From positions 52,030,331 to 52,094,330 of the forward strand of contig CM055105.1 in NCBI GenBank assembly GCA_029204225.1: 64,000 nucleotides of DNA. Reading direction: 5' to 3'. Under the pieces are notes generated by a model, which worked only from the letters and a program-made list of their open reading frames with translations, made no database searches and was not told where the DNA came from. Made by a program: the position numbers and the translations under genes. Positions 32,532 to 44,149 of this stretch are shown in pieces. Within the stretch, counting starts at the first letter, position 1. The number at the start of each line of letters is the position of its first letter. Source of the DNA: Diphasiastrum complanatum. Lineage: Eukaryota; Streptophyta; Lycopodiopsida; Lycopodiales; Lycopodiaceae.

Positions 32532-33396
32532 TGTGAAATTTCAGAGAAATAAAGACCAAGAATGGATCTAGATCAGATCCTCAAGAGGTGTTGGAAGCTA
32601 GATTACATGGTCTACTAATCAACCAATGATTAGATCTAGAATTAGATCAATTTCCCATCAAAAATCTAGCAAGAACAACAAGCAAATGATTAAACTTGAG
32701 ACCTACTGCCTTCACACGTGTGAAGAACAGTACCTGTACGGAATTACAGCAGAGAGTGAAGTACACAAGTGTTAGAAAGCAATAGAACCATAAAATCACA
32801 ACACAAATATGAGAATACTCAAGATATGCCTCCAAAACCAAGATCTTGCCTCATTGATTTCTCAAAGTGGATCCATCATGGATTAAATACAAAAATCATC
32901 ATACTCTCTCTCTAAGACACTTCCAGCACGTGTGAGACAGGTCATAGTGCTTATCCATATCCACTTTGGCTAAGATTCCATTAATTTGCCACATCATCAT
33001 TGGTGGCTAGTGTTGACCTTCTAGATTCCTACAAATTAGGAGATAGGTCCTACAATCTAGGAGATTTGACTTTTGACATGTATGAAATCTATATACAATG
33101 GATCTGAACTTTCTATATGATATTTCACACGTGGGAGACCACTCCTACCCATGTGATATAGCATTTTCTACCACTAGAATGGTGCCAAGTGTCATAATAC
33201 TACTAAACTAGTTTTTGGCCAATTTAGCCACTAGTTTCCAATTTAAATGATATGTACAACATTTATGATCTATCTAAATGACTTAGGCATAGATTTCACA
33301 CGTGGGAACAGGCTCCACACATGTCTAATGATGATAGGTACAAGTCATTATGGTATTTACAAGATTTAACCAAGTTAGCTTTTGCCAATTTTAACA
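32532..33396 (-). repeat. element G 3' LTR
   Basis: 865 bp, starting TGTGAAATTTC and ending AATTTTAACA. CACACGTGTG lies at 32713-32722, with two CACACGTGGGA variants near 33126 and 33297. Confidence 0.95.
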
Positions 33397-33410
33397 CTCC
33401 TCCTCAAAAC
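33397..33410 (-). other. element G polypurine tract
   Basis: Minus strand GTTTTGAGGAGGAG directly before the 3' LTR. Confidence 0.85.
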
Positions 33411-33513
33411 TAACTTGATACATCTATGGTACATCTATTTACAACACTTAAGGCTGATCATTGCAGGTTCATAGGTGTGAAGATCAGCCAATGAGTTTGA
33501 TGAAGATCCAAGA

Positions 33514-35352
33514 TCACCATATCCATGATAGTGCCTCCTTGATGTTGACTTCTTTGATGAACTTGAGAGCTTTGCACCACTTGATCACTTTTTCCATTGA
33601 TTTGTTCCATCCTTGAAACATATGGTTGATCCAAAAGCTCAAAAATAGCTGAAATTCCATGAGAAAATAAAGAGTCCTTCTTGACTCATAAGGATCACAA
33701 AGATCCAACATCATGTTACCAAGATCTCGAGAATTTGGCTCATCAACATTGGCAAGACTATGCATGCTATAATAACCAAGAGTTCGCATCATATCTTCAT
33801 GCTTGATTTCCATTCTAATCTCAGATCTAATGAGGCTAAATACTTTATTATGGAGATAAGTGTCCTTAGAGGATGATTCACTTACTCTCATAAAGAGTTT
33901 ACAATTTGCCTCAATACATAAAAAAAGACAAATTTTCATACTATGAATGAGCAAATCACTCTTGCTCTTGCAAGATTCAAGAGCATACATTTGATGAAAT
34001 AACCATTTGCTTTCTAATTGATCTAAAATCAATTTGAAATCATTAAGAACATCAACTATGTTCTCAAGAGAGACACCATACTCAACTAGTATTGCTTTAC
34101 TCCAACTTTGAGTTGCAAAAGTCTCACCAAAGCAAATTGATTCACCAAATGACATATGAGAAGAAAGCATAAGATCTATACCACTTGAAATGTGCTCCTC
34201 TTTCCCTTGAAATGTGAGCCATATGAGCTCAACCATGTCTCTTGATATTCTTCTTGGAATCATAACTTGAGAAGGACTCTCCTCCTCAATCCTTGGCACA
34301 CTTGAACCTTGAGATGACTCCTTAAGATCAACTTCTTGGTGCTCCTCCTTGATGAAAATCCGAGACCTCCATGTCTCATAATGATCACAATAAACATGAC
34401 CATACATTGTGCACTTTCTATGATCAACAATATTACTTATGCTAGAACCATAAGTCCAAAAATCACCACAACTTGACATGATTTTTCTAATATTGAAATC
34501 AAGAACTATTTCCATCTCAATAAGGCTAACTACTTGCTTATGGATATAAGTGTCCACTTTGGATGCTTCACTTATTCTCATAAGAAGTTTACAACTTGCC
34601 TTTAAAATTGAAAATTTACAACTTTCAACATTATGAATGAACACATCATTCATGATCTTATTGAAACCAAAAGAAAATACATCATGAAGACATTTCCATT
34701 TCCTTGTCTTTATACTCAATGTAAGTTTACAAGGAAAACATGCTTTGCTATCTATTAAGGCATCACACTCAACTAGTATTGCCTTAATCCACATTTGAGA
34801 TACAAAAATCTCTTCAAAGCAAAATAGTTCTTCAAAAGATGTCATGAGAGCATAAATGGAACTATTTTCATTTTGTGATTGCTCCTCCTTAATTTTGCTT
34901 GGTTTCTCTTGGATCATAACAATAACTTTGAACTTATCCAAAGTTCCAAACAAAATGCTTTCCAAGAACATGAAATAAATCCAAGTGACATTCATGAAAG
35001 AAACATCTTTCTTTGCATCTTGAACCAAACAATGCACTTCCAAATGAAAAACTTCTAGAGGTTTGAAATGTGTGGTGATGGATTTTTGAAGACAACTCTT
35101 GTAAGTCCTTGTGAGACTCCAAGCCTCATGCATCTTTCCACAAAGGAAACACATTTCCTTAGATTTGTCCTTCTTGCCTTTGCATTTTGCACTTGAATCT
35201 CCATCCTTCACCTCGGCCCCCTTGCTTTGGTTCTCCTTGGATGGATTGGTCTTCATTTTGTAGCATCTTGAGACAAAATGATCTCTCTTGCCACAAAGGT
35301 TGCATTTAGGATCCTTACTTGCCTCCAATAGGTTGCCACCTATTGATGCCAT
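33514..35352 (-). CDS. element G gag-derived protein with internally duplicated module
   Basis: 612 residues. The start at 35352 is chosen because MASIGGNLLEAS matches the gag N-termini of A, C and J; the open frame extends 28 codons upstream. The gag core is deleted: the N-terminal dozen residues run directly into a CCHC knuckle (C17, C20, H25, C30) and a Lys-rich stretch. Residues about 168-334 and 396-565 are two copies of one module. Matching pairs are WIKAILVECDA/WSKAILVEYGV, LLMRISEASKVDTYIHKQV/LFMRVSESSSKDTYLHNKV and CDHYETWRSRIFI/CDPYESRRTLYFL. The module resembles no retroviral enzyme I know. The frame is intact in both copies (G and H), which suggests selection or youth. It is probably an RNA-binding, particle-associated protein. 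Confidence 0.88.
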   Translation of the reverse strand: MASIGGNLLEASKDPKCNLCGKRDHFVSRCYKMKTNPSKENQSKGAEVKDGDSSAKCKGKKDKSKEMCFLCGKMHEAWSLTRTYKSCLQKSITTHFKPLEVFHLEVHCLVQDAKKDVSFMNVTWIYFMFLESILFGTLDKFKVIVMIQEKPSKIKEEQSQNENSSIYALMTSFEELFCFEEIFVSQMWIKAILVECDALIDSKACFPCKLTLSIKTRKWKCLHDVFSFGFNKIMNDVFIHNVESCKFSILKASCKLLMRISEASKVDTYIHKQVVSLIEMEIVLDFNIRKIMSSCGDFWTYGSSISNIVDHRKCTMYGHVYCDHYETWRSRIFIKEEHQEVDLKESSQGSSVPRIEEESPSQVMIPRRISRDMVELIWLTFQGKEEHISSGIDLMLSSHMSFGESICFGETFATQSWSKAILVEYGVSLENIVDVLNDFKLILDQLESKWLFHQMYALESCKSKSDLLIHSMKICLFLCIEANCKLFMRVSESSSKDTYLHNKVFSLIRSEIRMEIKHEDMMRTLGYYSMHSLANVDEPNSRDLGNMMLDLCDPYESRRTLYFLMEFQLFLSFWINHMFQGWNKSMEKVIKWCKALKFIKEVNIKEALSWIW

Positions 35353-37342
35353 GATGAGGAAGTAAAACTTTGTGATATGACTTTTCAAAATGTAATTTGT
35401 GACTCTCAAGAAACTAGATTTGAAGGATCTACACAAGACAAATTTTGAATCATATCTCTTTTCAACCTAGTCAATTGGAAACTAATTTTTGCTTTGATCA
35501 CTAAGACCAAAGCACTCTATCAAATCACAAAAATCAGATTCAAACACCCCTATTGGACTCAACAAACACCAATGACTCTTTCTTTTGAGAGTTGGAATGG
35601 ATTTGAAAAGATTTGACTCCTAGATTTTTCTTTTCTCTTGACTAGTTCACTCAACTTTTGATATTCTTGAACAAAGGATGGGTTTTGTTTCAAATACTTG
35701 AAAATCAAACTCAATCACTTCTTTTGGACTCACTCTTGACCCAAATAATCTCACTCTTAAGATTTTGATTGAATTTGATTTGATTCGACAACAAATTAAA
35801 CCACTAACTTTCACAAAAAAAAAAAATGATCTACACTAGATCACATAAACTTGACATGTATACTTGATTCAAACACACAAAGATCAGATCCAATCACGCC
35901 TTTTGGAATCCTCTTGACCCAAATAATCTCACTCTTGAGATTTGGAATGGACATGAAATGGTTTGATAACAATCTATGTCAATAATTTTTCACCAAGCTT
36001 AAAAATTAGACATCTAGAGATTCACAAAGATCCCAACCATGTATGAACACTCAAATATGGACTCCTCCTTGTTCTATACTCCCAATGGGATCACAACTTG
36101 ACCCTCACCCTCTCACAAAGAAAGTTGAATTAGAACTTATTTGAGTTTCATACATACAATGTCAAATTGTGCTCAAAAATTGAATTCATTCACCCCTATT
36201 GGACTCCACCAAGTACCAATGACTCTACCTCTTTAGAGTTGGAATGAAATTCAAAAATGTGATACTTCTCTCTCACTAAGATATGTGCTTACAAAGAGCT
36301 AATGCCACTTAGCAAGATTTGATCACAATGAAGGAGACAATTTTTCCACCAAAGTCAAGAAATGAGTTACTAGAACTTGCCCTCTACAAAGGAAGGAACT
36401 CTTAGGATTTTTGGATCAAACACTACACATGTGACTTACACACCTCTATGACTCTCTTTCAAGCCAAACAAAACTCAACTCTTTGAGTAGGAGTGGAACA
36501 ATGTGACTTAGATCTCAAAAATCACTTCTAGAACTCTCCAACAATGCTTATCACTTGTATTGGTAGATTTTGCCTTTATGAGTGTTTGTGCTCTAGAAAT
36601 TCACTTAATTTCACTTGGAGGACTTATCCAAGGCTGACTTCTAGCACTTAGATGCTTCTAGTCTCAACCCTTTCACTCTTGAACACATCTAGAGTGAAGA
36701 TACAATGGATTTCAATCTCTTCCCTTGCAAATCACTCCTTAATCTATGGTTTTTGGCAATCTTTCACTCTCAACTTTAATGAACACCCAAAGCATATGAA
36801 GATCAGCTTTAATGTACTTTAATAAAGATTCAAATCATCTATATGATTGATCTATACCAAGAACAAATCAAAGGAATAGAAACAATGCATTACAAAGCTT
36901 GAAAAATGCACTAGATTGACTAGTTTTGGGTGTATGAGGCATTAAATGCACCAAAACTGAATTTTATTGCTCATAACAGGTTATGTACGGCCTCACACGT
37001 GTGGTAAGTACACATGAAGCCCACAAAAATATTTGGTACAAATATAATGATTCTATCTATCTATTCAAACTCGCTACCTCAAGATTAGCTAGTTTCCAAA
37101 AAACCTGCTAGTTTGGGTGTATGAGTAAGATATAGCATCAAACTGAAAAATATAGCTCCAAAACTGGTACTGTACGTCCTCACACGTGTGAAGAGTAACC
37201 CTGCATCCCACAACCAAGTTTGATGCACAAATATCAAGGCTAACTAACTCTTCAAACTCGCCCACTCAAGATTAGTGAGTTTTCTCAAAAAACTTGCCAA
37301 TCTGGGTGTTGTTTAGATCAATGCTTTAATCTCTTGTACTTG
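35353..37342 (-). other. element G leader built of degenerate repeats
   Basis: 2 kb without a gene. Related phrases recur about every 115-240 bp, near 35543, 35718, 35898, 36072, 36190 and 36430: (C)CTATTGGACTC, CCAATGACTC or CAAATAATCTCACTC, then GAGTTGGAATGGA. CACACGTGTG occurs at 36994-37003 and 37181-37190, each preceded by a TGTACG word. Confidence 0.65.
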
Positions 37343-37354
37343 GCTCTGATACCA
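37343..37354 (-). other. element G primer-binding site
   Basis: Minus-strand TGGTATCAGAGC abuts the 5' LTR. Confidence 0.95.
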
Positions 37355-38219
37355 TGTGAAATTTCAGAGAAATAAAGACCAAGAATGGATCTAGATCAGA
37401 TCCTCAAGAGGTGTTGGAAGCTAGATTACATGGTCTACTAATCAACCAATGATTAGATCTAGAATTAGATCAATTTCCCATCAAAAATCTAGCAAGAACA
37501 ACAAGCAAATGATTAAACTTGAGACCTACTGCCTTCACACGTGTGAAGAACAGTACCTGTACGGAATTACAGCAGAGAGTGAAGTACACAAGTGTTAGAA
37601 AGCAATAGAACCATAAAATCACAACACAAATATGAGAATACTCAAGATATGCCTCCAAAACCAAGATCTTGCCTCATTGATTTCTCAAAGTGGATCCATC
37701 ATGGATTAAATACAAAAATCATCATACTCTCTCTCTAAGACACTTCCAGCACGTGTGAGACAGGTCATAGTGCTTATCCATATCCACTTTGGCTAAGATT
37801 CCATTAATTTGCCACATCATCATTGGTGGCTAGTGTTGACCTTCTAGATTCCTACAAATTAGGAGATAGGTCCTACAATCTAGGAGATTTGACTTTTGAC
37901 ATGTATGAAATCTATATACAATGGATCTGAACTTTCTATATGATATTTCACACGTGGGAGACCACTCCTACCCATGTGATATAGCATTTTCTACCACTAG
38001 AATGGTGCCAAGTGTCATAATACTACTAAACTAGTTTTTGGCCAATTTAGCCACTAGTTTCCAATTTAAATGATATGTACAACATTTATGATCTATCTAA
38101 ATGACTTAGGCATAGATTTCACACGTGGGAACAGGCTCCACACATGTCTAATGATGATAGGTACAAGTCATTATGGTATTTACAAGATTTAACCAAGTTA
38201 GCTTTTGCCAATTTTAACA
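37355..38219 (-). repeat. element G 5' LTR
   Basis: 865 bp, the same as 32532-33396 as far as I can read. CACACGTGTG lies at 37536-37545. It is followed by target duplication CAGTT (38220-38224). Confidence 0.95.
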
Positions 38220-38224
38220 CAGTT

Positions 38225-38990
38225 GTCACAAAAGCCATATACTTCCATGTACAACAACTTACCTAATTAGGTGACAAACATTTTATGTAGTTAATACATG
38301 GATGTAATATATAAATAGATCATCCTAGCACAGATCACTCGAGACGCTCTGTCCATGAGATGTATTATTTGTGCCTCCCAGTTACACCGTCATTTTGGTT
38401 GTAATTGCTATTTTATTGTGCTTCAGTGTAATATAGCAGCAGCATGCTTTTCTATCTATGCATAACGTAGATGAATGCTTGTTGTGATTGAATGTACTTT
38501 ATCGCTGTTTGATCACACTTTGTTTACTCACTTTGATCAGAACACAGATGTCTACAACTCCTTTGCTTCTGATTAGACAATGGCTGTCTTTGACGGCTGA
38601 GGAACTTGCGCTATCACACTGCTGTTTCAATCTATTTTAGAACTAAACTTCATGTTGAATTTAATTAATACCACACACACACACACAAACCATTTCTAAT
38701 CTCTTCGGTGGACTGTACTCTTGTTTTTGTGAGTATGAATTAATTTTTAAGATTCTGTTGGGCAATTAGAACACTTGAAGTTGTGATTATATTTAGCATG
38801 AGCTTTTTATTAGACTGTTTTTGCATCTAGCAGCTGATTGTAACAGGAGAGCTATTCTGCAATATTCCTGTTCTCTTCTCCGTTCGCGTTCTTCTATCTT
38901 CCTTGTCCAATCAAGAAGTACATTTTAGATAGGACTCACCGTAAAGGTATTCTCATAGTACTTTCATAATCGGCTACCATTTACTAATGT
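38225..38990 (+). repeat. element F 3' LTR, right part (end uncertain)
   Basis: Continues F after the G insertion. A plus-strand TATA box TATATAAATA lies at about 38308-38317, as expected for the middle of a copia LTR, and a short CA repeat at about 38672-38687. The CA end of the LTR could not be fixed. Confidence 0.5.
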
Positions 38991-39056
38991 ATCTAGGGGT
39001 ATTCCTTCTAACGTTTCTAACTACACTGCACCATTTGTAAAGTTTTCTTTACTATA

Positions 39057-39792
39057 TGTGAAGAATTGAAAAAGATTATCTATGTTAGATATAGGGGTCT
39101 TATGTTTTTTACATCAAGCATCCAGGTGTAGAGTGTTGATAGGAATAAATTTGGCATACATGGCAAATTATGCATTTCCACTTGTAATGCCACTATTGAG
39201 ACAAAATAGAGTAAGAGGCTAAACACATGCCAATTAGAGTGTAGACAAGTGTAAAGCTTTTGTTTGATGAATTCCAAGAGGTCCAATAGGATTTAGAGGT
39301 GGAACCTTGTGAGGTCCAATAGGAAATTGAGGTGTGCTTAATATAGTCCAATAGAATTAAGAGGTGCATGGATCAATGATCCAATAGGATCAAGACGTGA
39401 CAAAATATGGTCCAATCATAGTTAAACATAGTGGTAGCTCGTGGACCTACTAGTATCATTGTACTCCTCATTTTGAATGTGATTGATTTGGTGATTTCAT
39501 GGATTTTGTGAGTTATTGGATTTCTAGCTTTCTCTCTCTACTCGAGAGCTCATGATGTATTTTCTCTCTCTACCCGAGACGAGCAGCTTGTTTTTACTTA
39601 GATTATTTTTTTAATACTTTCCACACGTGTGAGTGAGAGTTGGAAGTGATTGAATGCATGTAGTAGTGTATTTTTGCCATAGGATCTAAGATTGATTTTG
39701 AATCTCAATCTAGTCTTGATCTTGGTGTATCTAAACACCTTAGGAGATCACAAGTACATGTTGTGGACAATCCACACGTGTGAAATTTAACA
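39057..39792 (+). repeat. element J 5' LTR
   Basis: 736 bp, TGTGAAGAATTG to AAATTTAACA, followed directly by the PBS. CACACGTGTG lies at 39622-39631 and 39773-39782. Nearly the same sequence occurs inverted at 44966-45665. The 36-bp length difference lies at a tandem GGTCCAATAGGA repeat near 39280-39330. Confidence 0.93.
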
Positions 39793-39804
39793 TGGTATCA
39801 GAGC
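39793..39804 (+). other. element J primer-binding site
   Basis: TGGTATCAGAGC directly after the LTR, initiator-Met type. Confidence 0.95.
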
Positions 39805-40547
39805 CTACCTAAGGTTACCATGCATTTTGATCCATCTAAGTGAAAAATTTTCATCAATCTTGAGCTAGAAGTTGTCAAGGCCGATTTTCCTAGCTATCTT
39901 GTTCAATCTTGGATCAAAAGAGATCAAAAGGACATTGATTGGGTCTGACCTGGTACTGTATGGAATCAGGTGCTCAGACACGTGTGAGAAACATCCAATT
40001 CCATTTTGGATGTTCTCTCTCATGTTTGATCCATTTATCTTGCTTGATAGCTTGTTTTGAAGCTATTTTTGTCTAGTTTCTGTTGCATCAATTTCATTCA
40101 ATTTGGTTGAGCCAATCAAAAGTTATAAGCTTTTGAAGAGGGTTAGGTAGGTCACCTAGACCTGGGTGGACACATTTGGTTTGGTCAAGAGATTGCTTGG
40201 GTGATCCAAAATCACAGTTGTATGCTTGCCAATCTCATCTATATGTGATCTAGGAACTGTTTTGGGATCTTAACCATTTTGTTTCATGCAATATCATTGT
40301 ATTTGAGTCAAATTTGGTTTCTTAGTGTATTTCACACGTGGTAAGAGTGTTAGATCCTAACTTTGCCTATACTCCATCATTTGATGTGAAATAGATCTTG
40401 TTTTAGAGAGATTTGAGTAGCTAGTGAGAATCAATTCACAAATTGTTGTAAGATCTTTCATAGGAGGAGATAGTACTCAATTATTGGATCCTATTGAAAG
40501 TGTGTAACAACATTTATTGTTCATCATTTGAGTTTTCTTCACTTCAA
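39805..40547 (+). other. element J leader
   Basis: About 740 bp between PBS and gag without a gene. GACACGTGTG at 39977-39986 follows GGTACTGTATGG, and TTTCACACGTGG lies at about 40329. Confidence 0.6.
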
Positions 40548-43500
40548 ATGTCTTCAATGGGTTCATCCTTGTTGGAACCAAGTGAAAGATTGACCACTTC
40601 AAATTATTCAATTTGGAAAATGAGGATGGAGTCCATCTTGATCCTTCAAGACCTGATGGACGGCCTTGAAAAAGAACCACAAGTTTTTCAAGAGGTTCAA
40701 AAATACAAAAAGAGAGCTAGGATGGCTCTCCACTACATTAAGATGAATGTCTCTAATGAGATATTGAGGGAGATAGGTACTTGTACAACAGCCAAAGAAG
40801 CTTGGGATTGTCTCAAGACTATCTATGAGGCTAAGAATACCTCTAGGCTTCTCACTTTTAGGAATCAAATATTTCAAAGTAGCCAAAAGAGTGATGAGAG
40901 TGCATCTAGTTATGTTTTGAGAGTAAAAGATATTCATAGAGAGCTTGCTTGCATTGGTGATTCCATCAATCAAAATGAGCTAGTTCAAGTCATTATCAAT
41001 GGCTTGAGAAGTGAATTTGATAACCTTGTCCAATCCTATGACATTAAGGAGGAGCTACCAAGTTTGGAGGCTCTCCAAAGTGTGCTAATTTTGGAAGAAT
41101 CAAGACAAGAGTACAAGCTCTTGAGGATGGACAAGCTTTCTCTCACTCATAATGATGGCAAAGCTCTCTTTGCCAAGGATAAGCACAAAGGGAGGAGCAA
41201 AAACCAACATCAACAATCCTCAAGCAAGGACAAAGTCAAATCCAAAGACAAAGATGAGGAGGAAGATGATTCCTCTAACGTTTCATCATCCAAGCTCAAG
41301 AAGAAGAAGATCAAGTGCTTTTATTGTGGCAAGAAAGGTCATTATGCCACCAATTGCTTCAAAAAGAAGAATCAACTCAAGCAAGCCAATATTACCAATG
41401 AGAAGAAAGACACTATTGTGAGTGATGGAGAGGGATCTCTTATGGTCTCTAGTTTCTCATTTACTCCTTTCAAGAAGGACGGCCTATGGTATATTGATAG
41501 TGGAGCCTCTTCACATATGTGTAGCTCCAAGGACTCTTTCTCTTCTATTGCACCTTATGATGGAGTCAAGAAATCAATATACACTGCAAATGATTTTGAA
41601 TGTCCTATTGAAGGCATAGGGAACATTCCCTTGAAGCTTGCATCCTCTAAAACCCTTTCTCTCTCTAGAGTTCTTTATGTACCTAAGCTTACCAAGAATC
41701 TTATTAGTGTTGGCCAATTGCTTGATAATGGCCTTGATGTAAAATTCAATGTTGATACTTGCACTATCAAGAAGAATGATGAGATACTTGCATTAGGATC
41801 TAGATTTGGTGGCATCTATAAACTAGATCCAAATGAGTATGTGAATGCTTGTAATGTTGCTCTTGTGAACAAGCTCTCTATAGAGGAATTATGGCATAGG
41901 AGGTTGGGACATCCCAACTACAAATCCATGCTCTCTATGATCAAAGAAGCCAAAGCTATTGGCTTGCCAAAGTCACTCTCCAAGAATATCAAGCCTTGTG
42001 AGGCATGGGCTATTGCTAAATCTCACAAAAAGCCATTTACAAGATCTTCTATCAAAAGCAAGCATCCTTTGGAGTTAATCCACTCGAATGTGCATTTCTC
42101 ATCAACTACAAGCAAGGGAGGAGCCACTTGTTTTGTTACTTTCATTGATGATTACACAAGATTCACTTGGATATATCTTCTTGCTTCTAAATCTATGGTG
42201 TTTGATCATTTCTTTATTTTCAAAGCTTATGTAGAGAAGCAATTCTCATTCAAGATTAAAGCTCTTAGAAGTGATGGAGGTGGTGAATATATCTCCAATA
42301 AATTTCAAGATTTTTGTGAGCTTGAAGGCATTAAAAGAGAGTTTTCTTGTGCCTACTCTCCATCTCAAAATGGAGTGGCCGAGAGAAAGAATAGATCTCT
42401 ATGTGACTGTGCAAAATCCATGAGAATTGAGGCATCTTTGCCCAAAGATTTTTGGGGAGAAGCCATTAATTGTGTAAATTATCTTTGCAATAGGCTCCCA
42501 CATATAGCTCTTGGAGGAAAGTCACCATATGAAATCCTATTTTCGAAGAAGCCTAAGGTTGATCACCTTAGAGTTTTTAAATGCTTATGCTTTGTCCATA
42601 TTCCCTTGGAAACAAGGAAGAAGGAAGATCCTAGTGCATGCAAAGGGATCATGGTTGGATACTCATCCACCAAGAAGGCCTATAGAGTCTTTATACTCTC
42701 TACTTCTCAAGTTATTGAAAGTAGAGATGTTGTCTTTCATGAAGATCAACACTCATCATTTGAAGAGGCCAAGATCAAGAAATCTATGGATGCATCATCA
42801 ATTATTGATTTTGAAGACAATCATGATGTGATGGGGTCGAGATATGAAGAAGACTCTCCTCGGATTTTTTCACCAAGAAGATCCATGAGAGATAGATCCG
42901 AGCCTAAGAGGCTCTCATATGTTGACAAAGGCAAACAAGTGGATCTTGATTCCACTGATTATGTTTTTTATGTCTCTCATGAAGAGCCAAAGAATGTACA
43001 AGAGGAACTCAAAAACAAGGAGTGGTATGATGCCATGAAGTAAGAGTATGATGCATTGATCACCAACAATACTTGGGAGCTTGTGGATCCTCCATCCAAC
43101 AAGCATGTGATTGGTTGCAAGTGGGTATTTCAGATCAAGTTCAATCATGATGGCACCATCAACAAGCATAAAGCAAGATTATGTGCCAAAGAATTTGCTC
43201 AAATCCATGGTCTTGATTATGAGGAGACCTTTGTACCCGTTGCAAAGATGGTGACAATAAGAATTCTTATTTCTCTTGCTTGTTTTTTCAAGTGGAAGGT
43301 GTTCCAATTAGATGTATCCAATGCTTTTCTAAATGGTTATCTTGAGGAGGAGATCTATATGAAACAACCTCAAGGATTCATCAAGGATGAGTCCAAAGTG
43401 TACTTGCTCTTCAAAAGTCTTTATGGACTCAAGCAAGCACCAAGATCATGGTATTCAAGACTTAACTCTTTTCTTATCTCACTAGGATTTACTCTTAGTG

Positions 43501-43643
43501 ACTATGATCCTTCCATGTATCTAAAGTTTGTTGATAGCAATATTGTCATTCTTCTTATTTATGTTGATGACATTATTCTTTTTGGAAGTTGTATCAAGCT
43601 AGTTGATGAAACCAAGCTTCCTCCTCTCCAACTTGAGATGTAG
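40548..43643 (+). pseudogene. element J copia gag-pol, truncated in RT
   Basis: One frame from MSSMGSSLLEPSERL (40548), broken only by TAA at 43041. In order: gag core (SIWKMRMESILILQDLMD), knuckle CFYCGKKGHYATNC, protease WYIDSGASSHMC, and pre-integrase LWHRRLGHPNYKSM with its second zinc Cys pair altered (CEAW instead of CEAC). Integrase follows with HSNVHFSS (first catalytic Asp is Asn), RSDGGGEYISNKF and SQNGVAERKNRS (second Asp and Glu retained). RT runs from CKWVFQIKFNHDGTINKHKA through LDVSNAFLNGYLEEEI, LYGLKQAPRSWYS and LLIYVDDIILFG. It ends at 43643, so the RT tail and RNase H are missing. The start is the gag-typical Met; 18 upstream in-frame codons lack gag character. It is the most complete autonomous-type copia here but dead. 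Confidence 0.92.
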
Positions 43644-44149
43644 AAGTAGATCCACCTCTTGATAAAATCCTAAACTCGTCATTCACCAAGATCTCTTGAA
43701 AATCCTCCTGTTAGTTGATGCCATCATGCCCCTAATATGGGAAATCGGCAAAAATCTAGCTTGGTATTTTTATGTTAGAAGTTTGTGAGTGAATCTCACA
43801 TGTGTGGAGGATGTTCCCACATGTGGATAATTGTAAATTAAATTTAAAATGTTTGTTATAGGAGTCTCATAACATTTTATGATCAAGCATCTTGGTGTAG
43901 ATTGTTGATAGGGTCAAAATTGGCATAGATGGCAAATTGGTCAAATCCACATGTAATGCCTCTATTGAGCCAAAGTAGTGTAGGAGGTGAAACTTGAGCT
44001 AAATAGGTTGTTGACAAATGTTTTGATTTAGTTTGATGAGTGACAAGTCAAAGTTCAAGAGATCCAATAGAATTTAGAGGTGGAAGCATCAATTGTCCAA
44101 TAGGATTTGAGATATGCTTGTGAATGGACCAATAGAATCAAGAGGTGGA
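43644..44149 (+). repeat. copia LTR-like remnant (J family)
   Basis: Around 43880-44100 the sequence matches the J LTR with many differences (TCAAGCATCTTGGTGTAGA, then ACATGTAATGCCTCTATTGA). No ends are preserved. CACATGTGTGGAGG near 43798 is a relative of the palindrome. Confidence 0.55.

Larger units (their letters stand above)
32532..38219 (-). mobile_element. element G: complete gag-only non-autonomous copia element
   Basis: 5688 bp in minus orientation. It has two 865-bp LTRs (32532-33396 and 37355-38219) that look identical, an iMet PBS, a purine tract and CAGTT target duplications. There is a single intact ORF of 612 codons and a 2-kb leader. No enzyme domain is present, so mobilisation must be in trans. 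It lies inside the LTR of element F. A second copy (H, 58612 onward) differs by only a few substitutions and a short indel near 35418. Confidence 0.97.

Noticed and set aside
32647-32841. 64-codon hydrophobic open frame recurring at 37470, 58727 and 63571
   Set aside because: It recurs only because it lies inside the G/H LTR; no start context or conservation argument beyond LTR identity.
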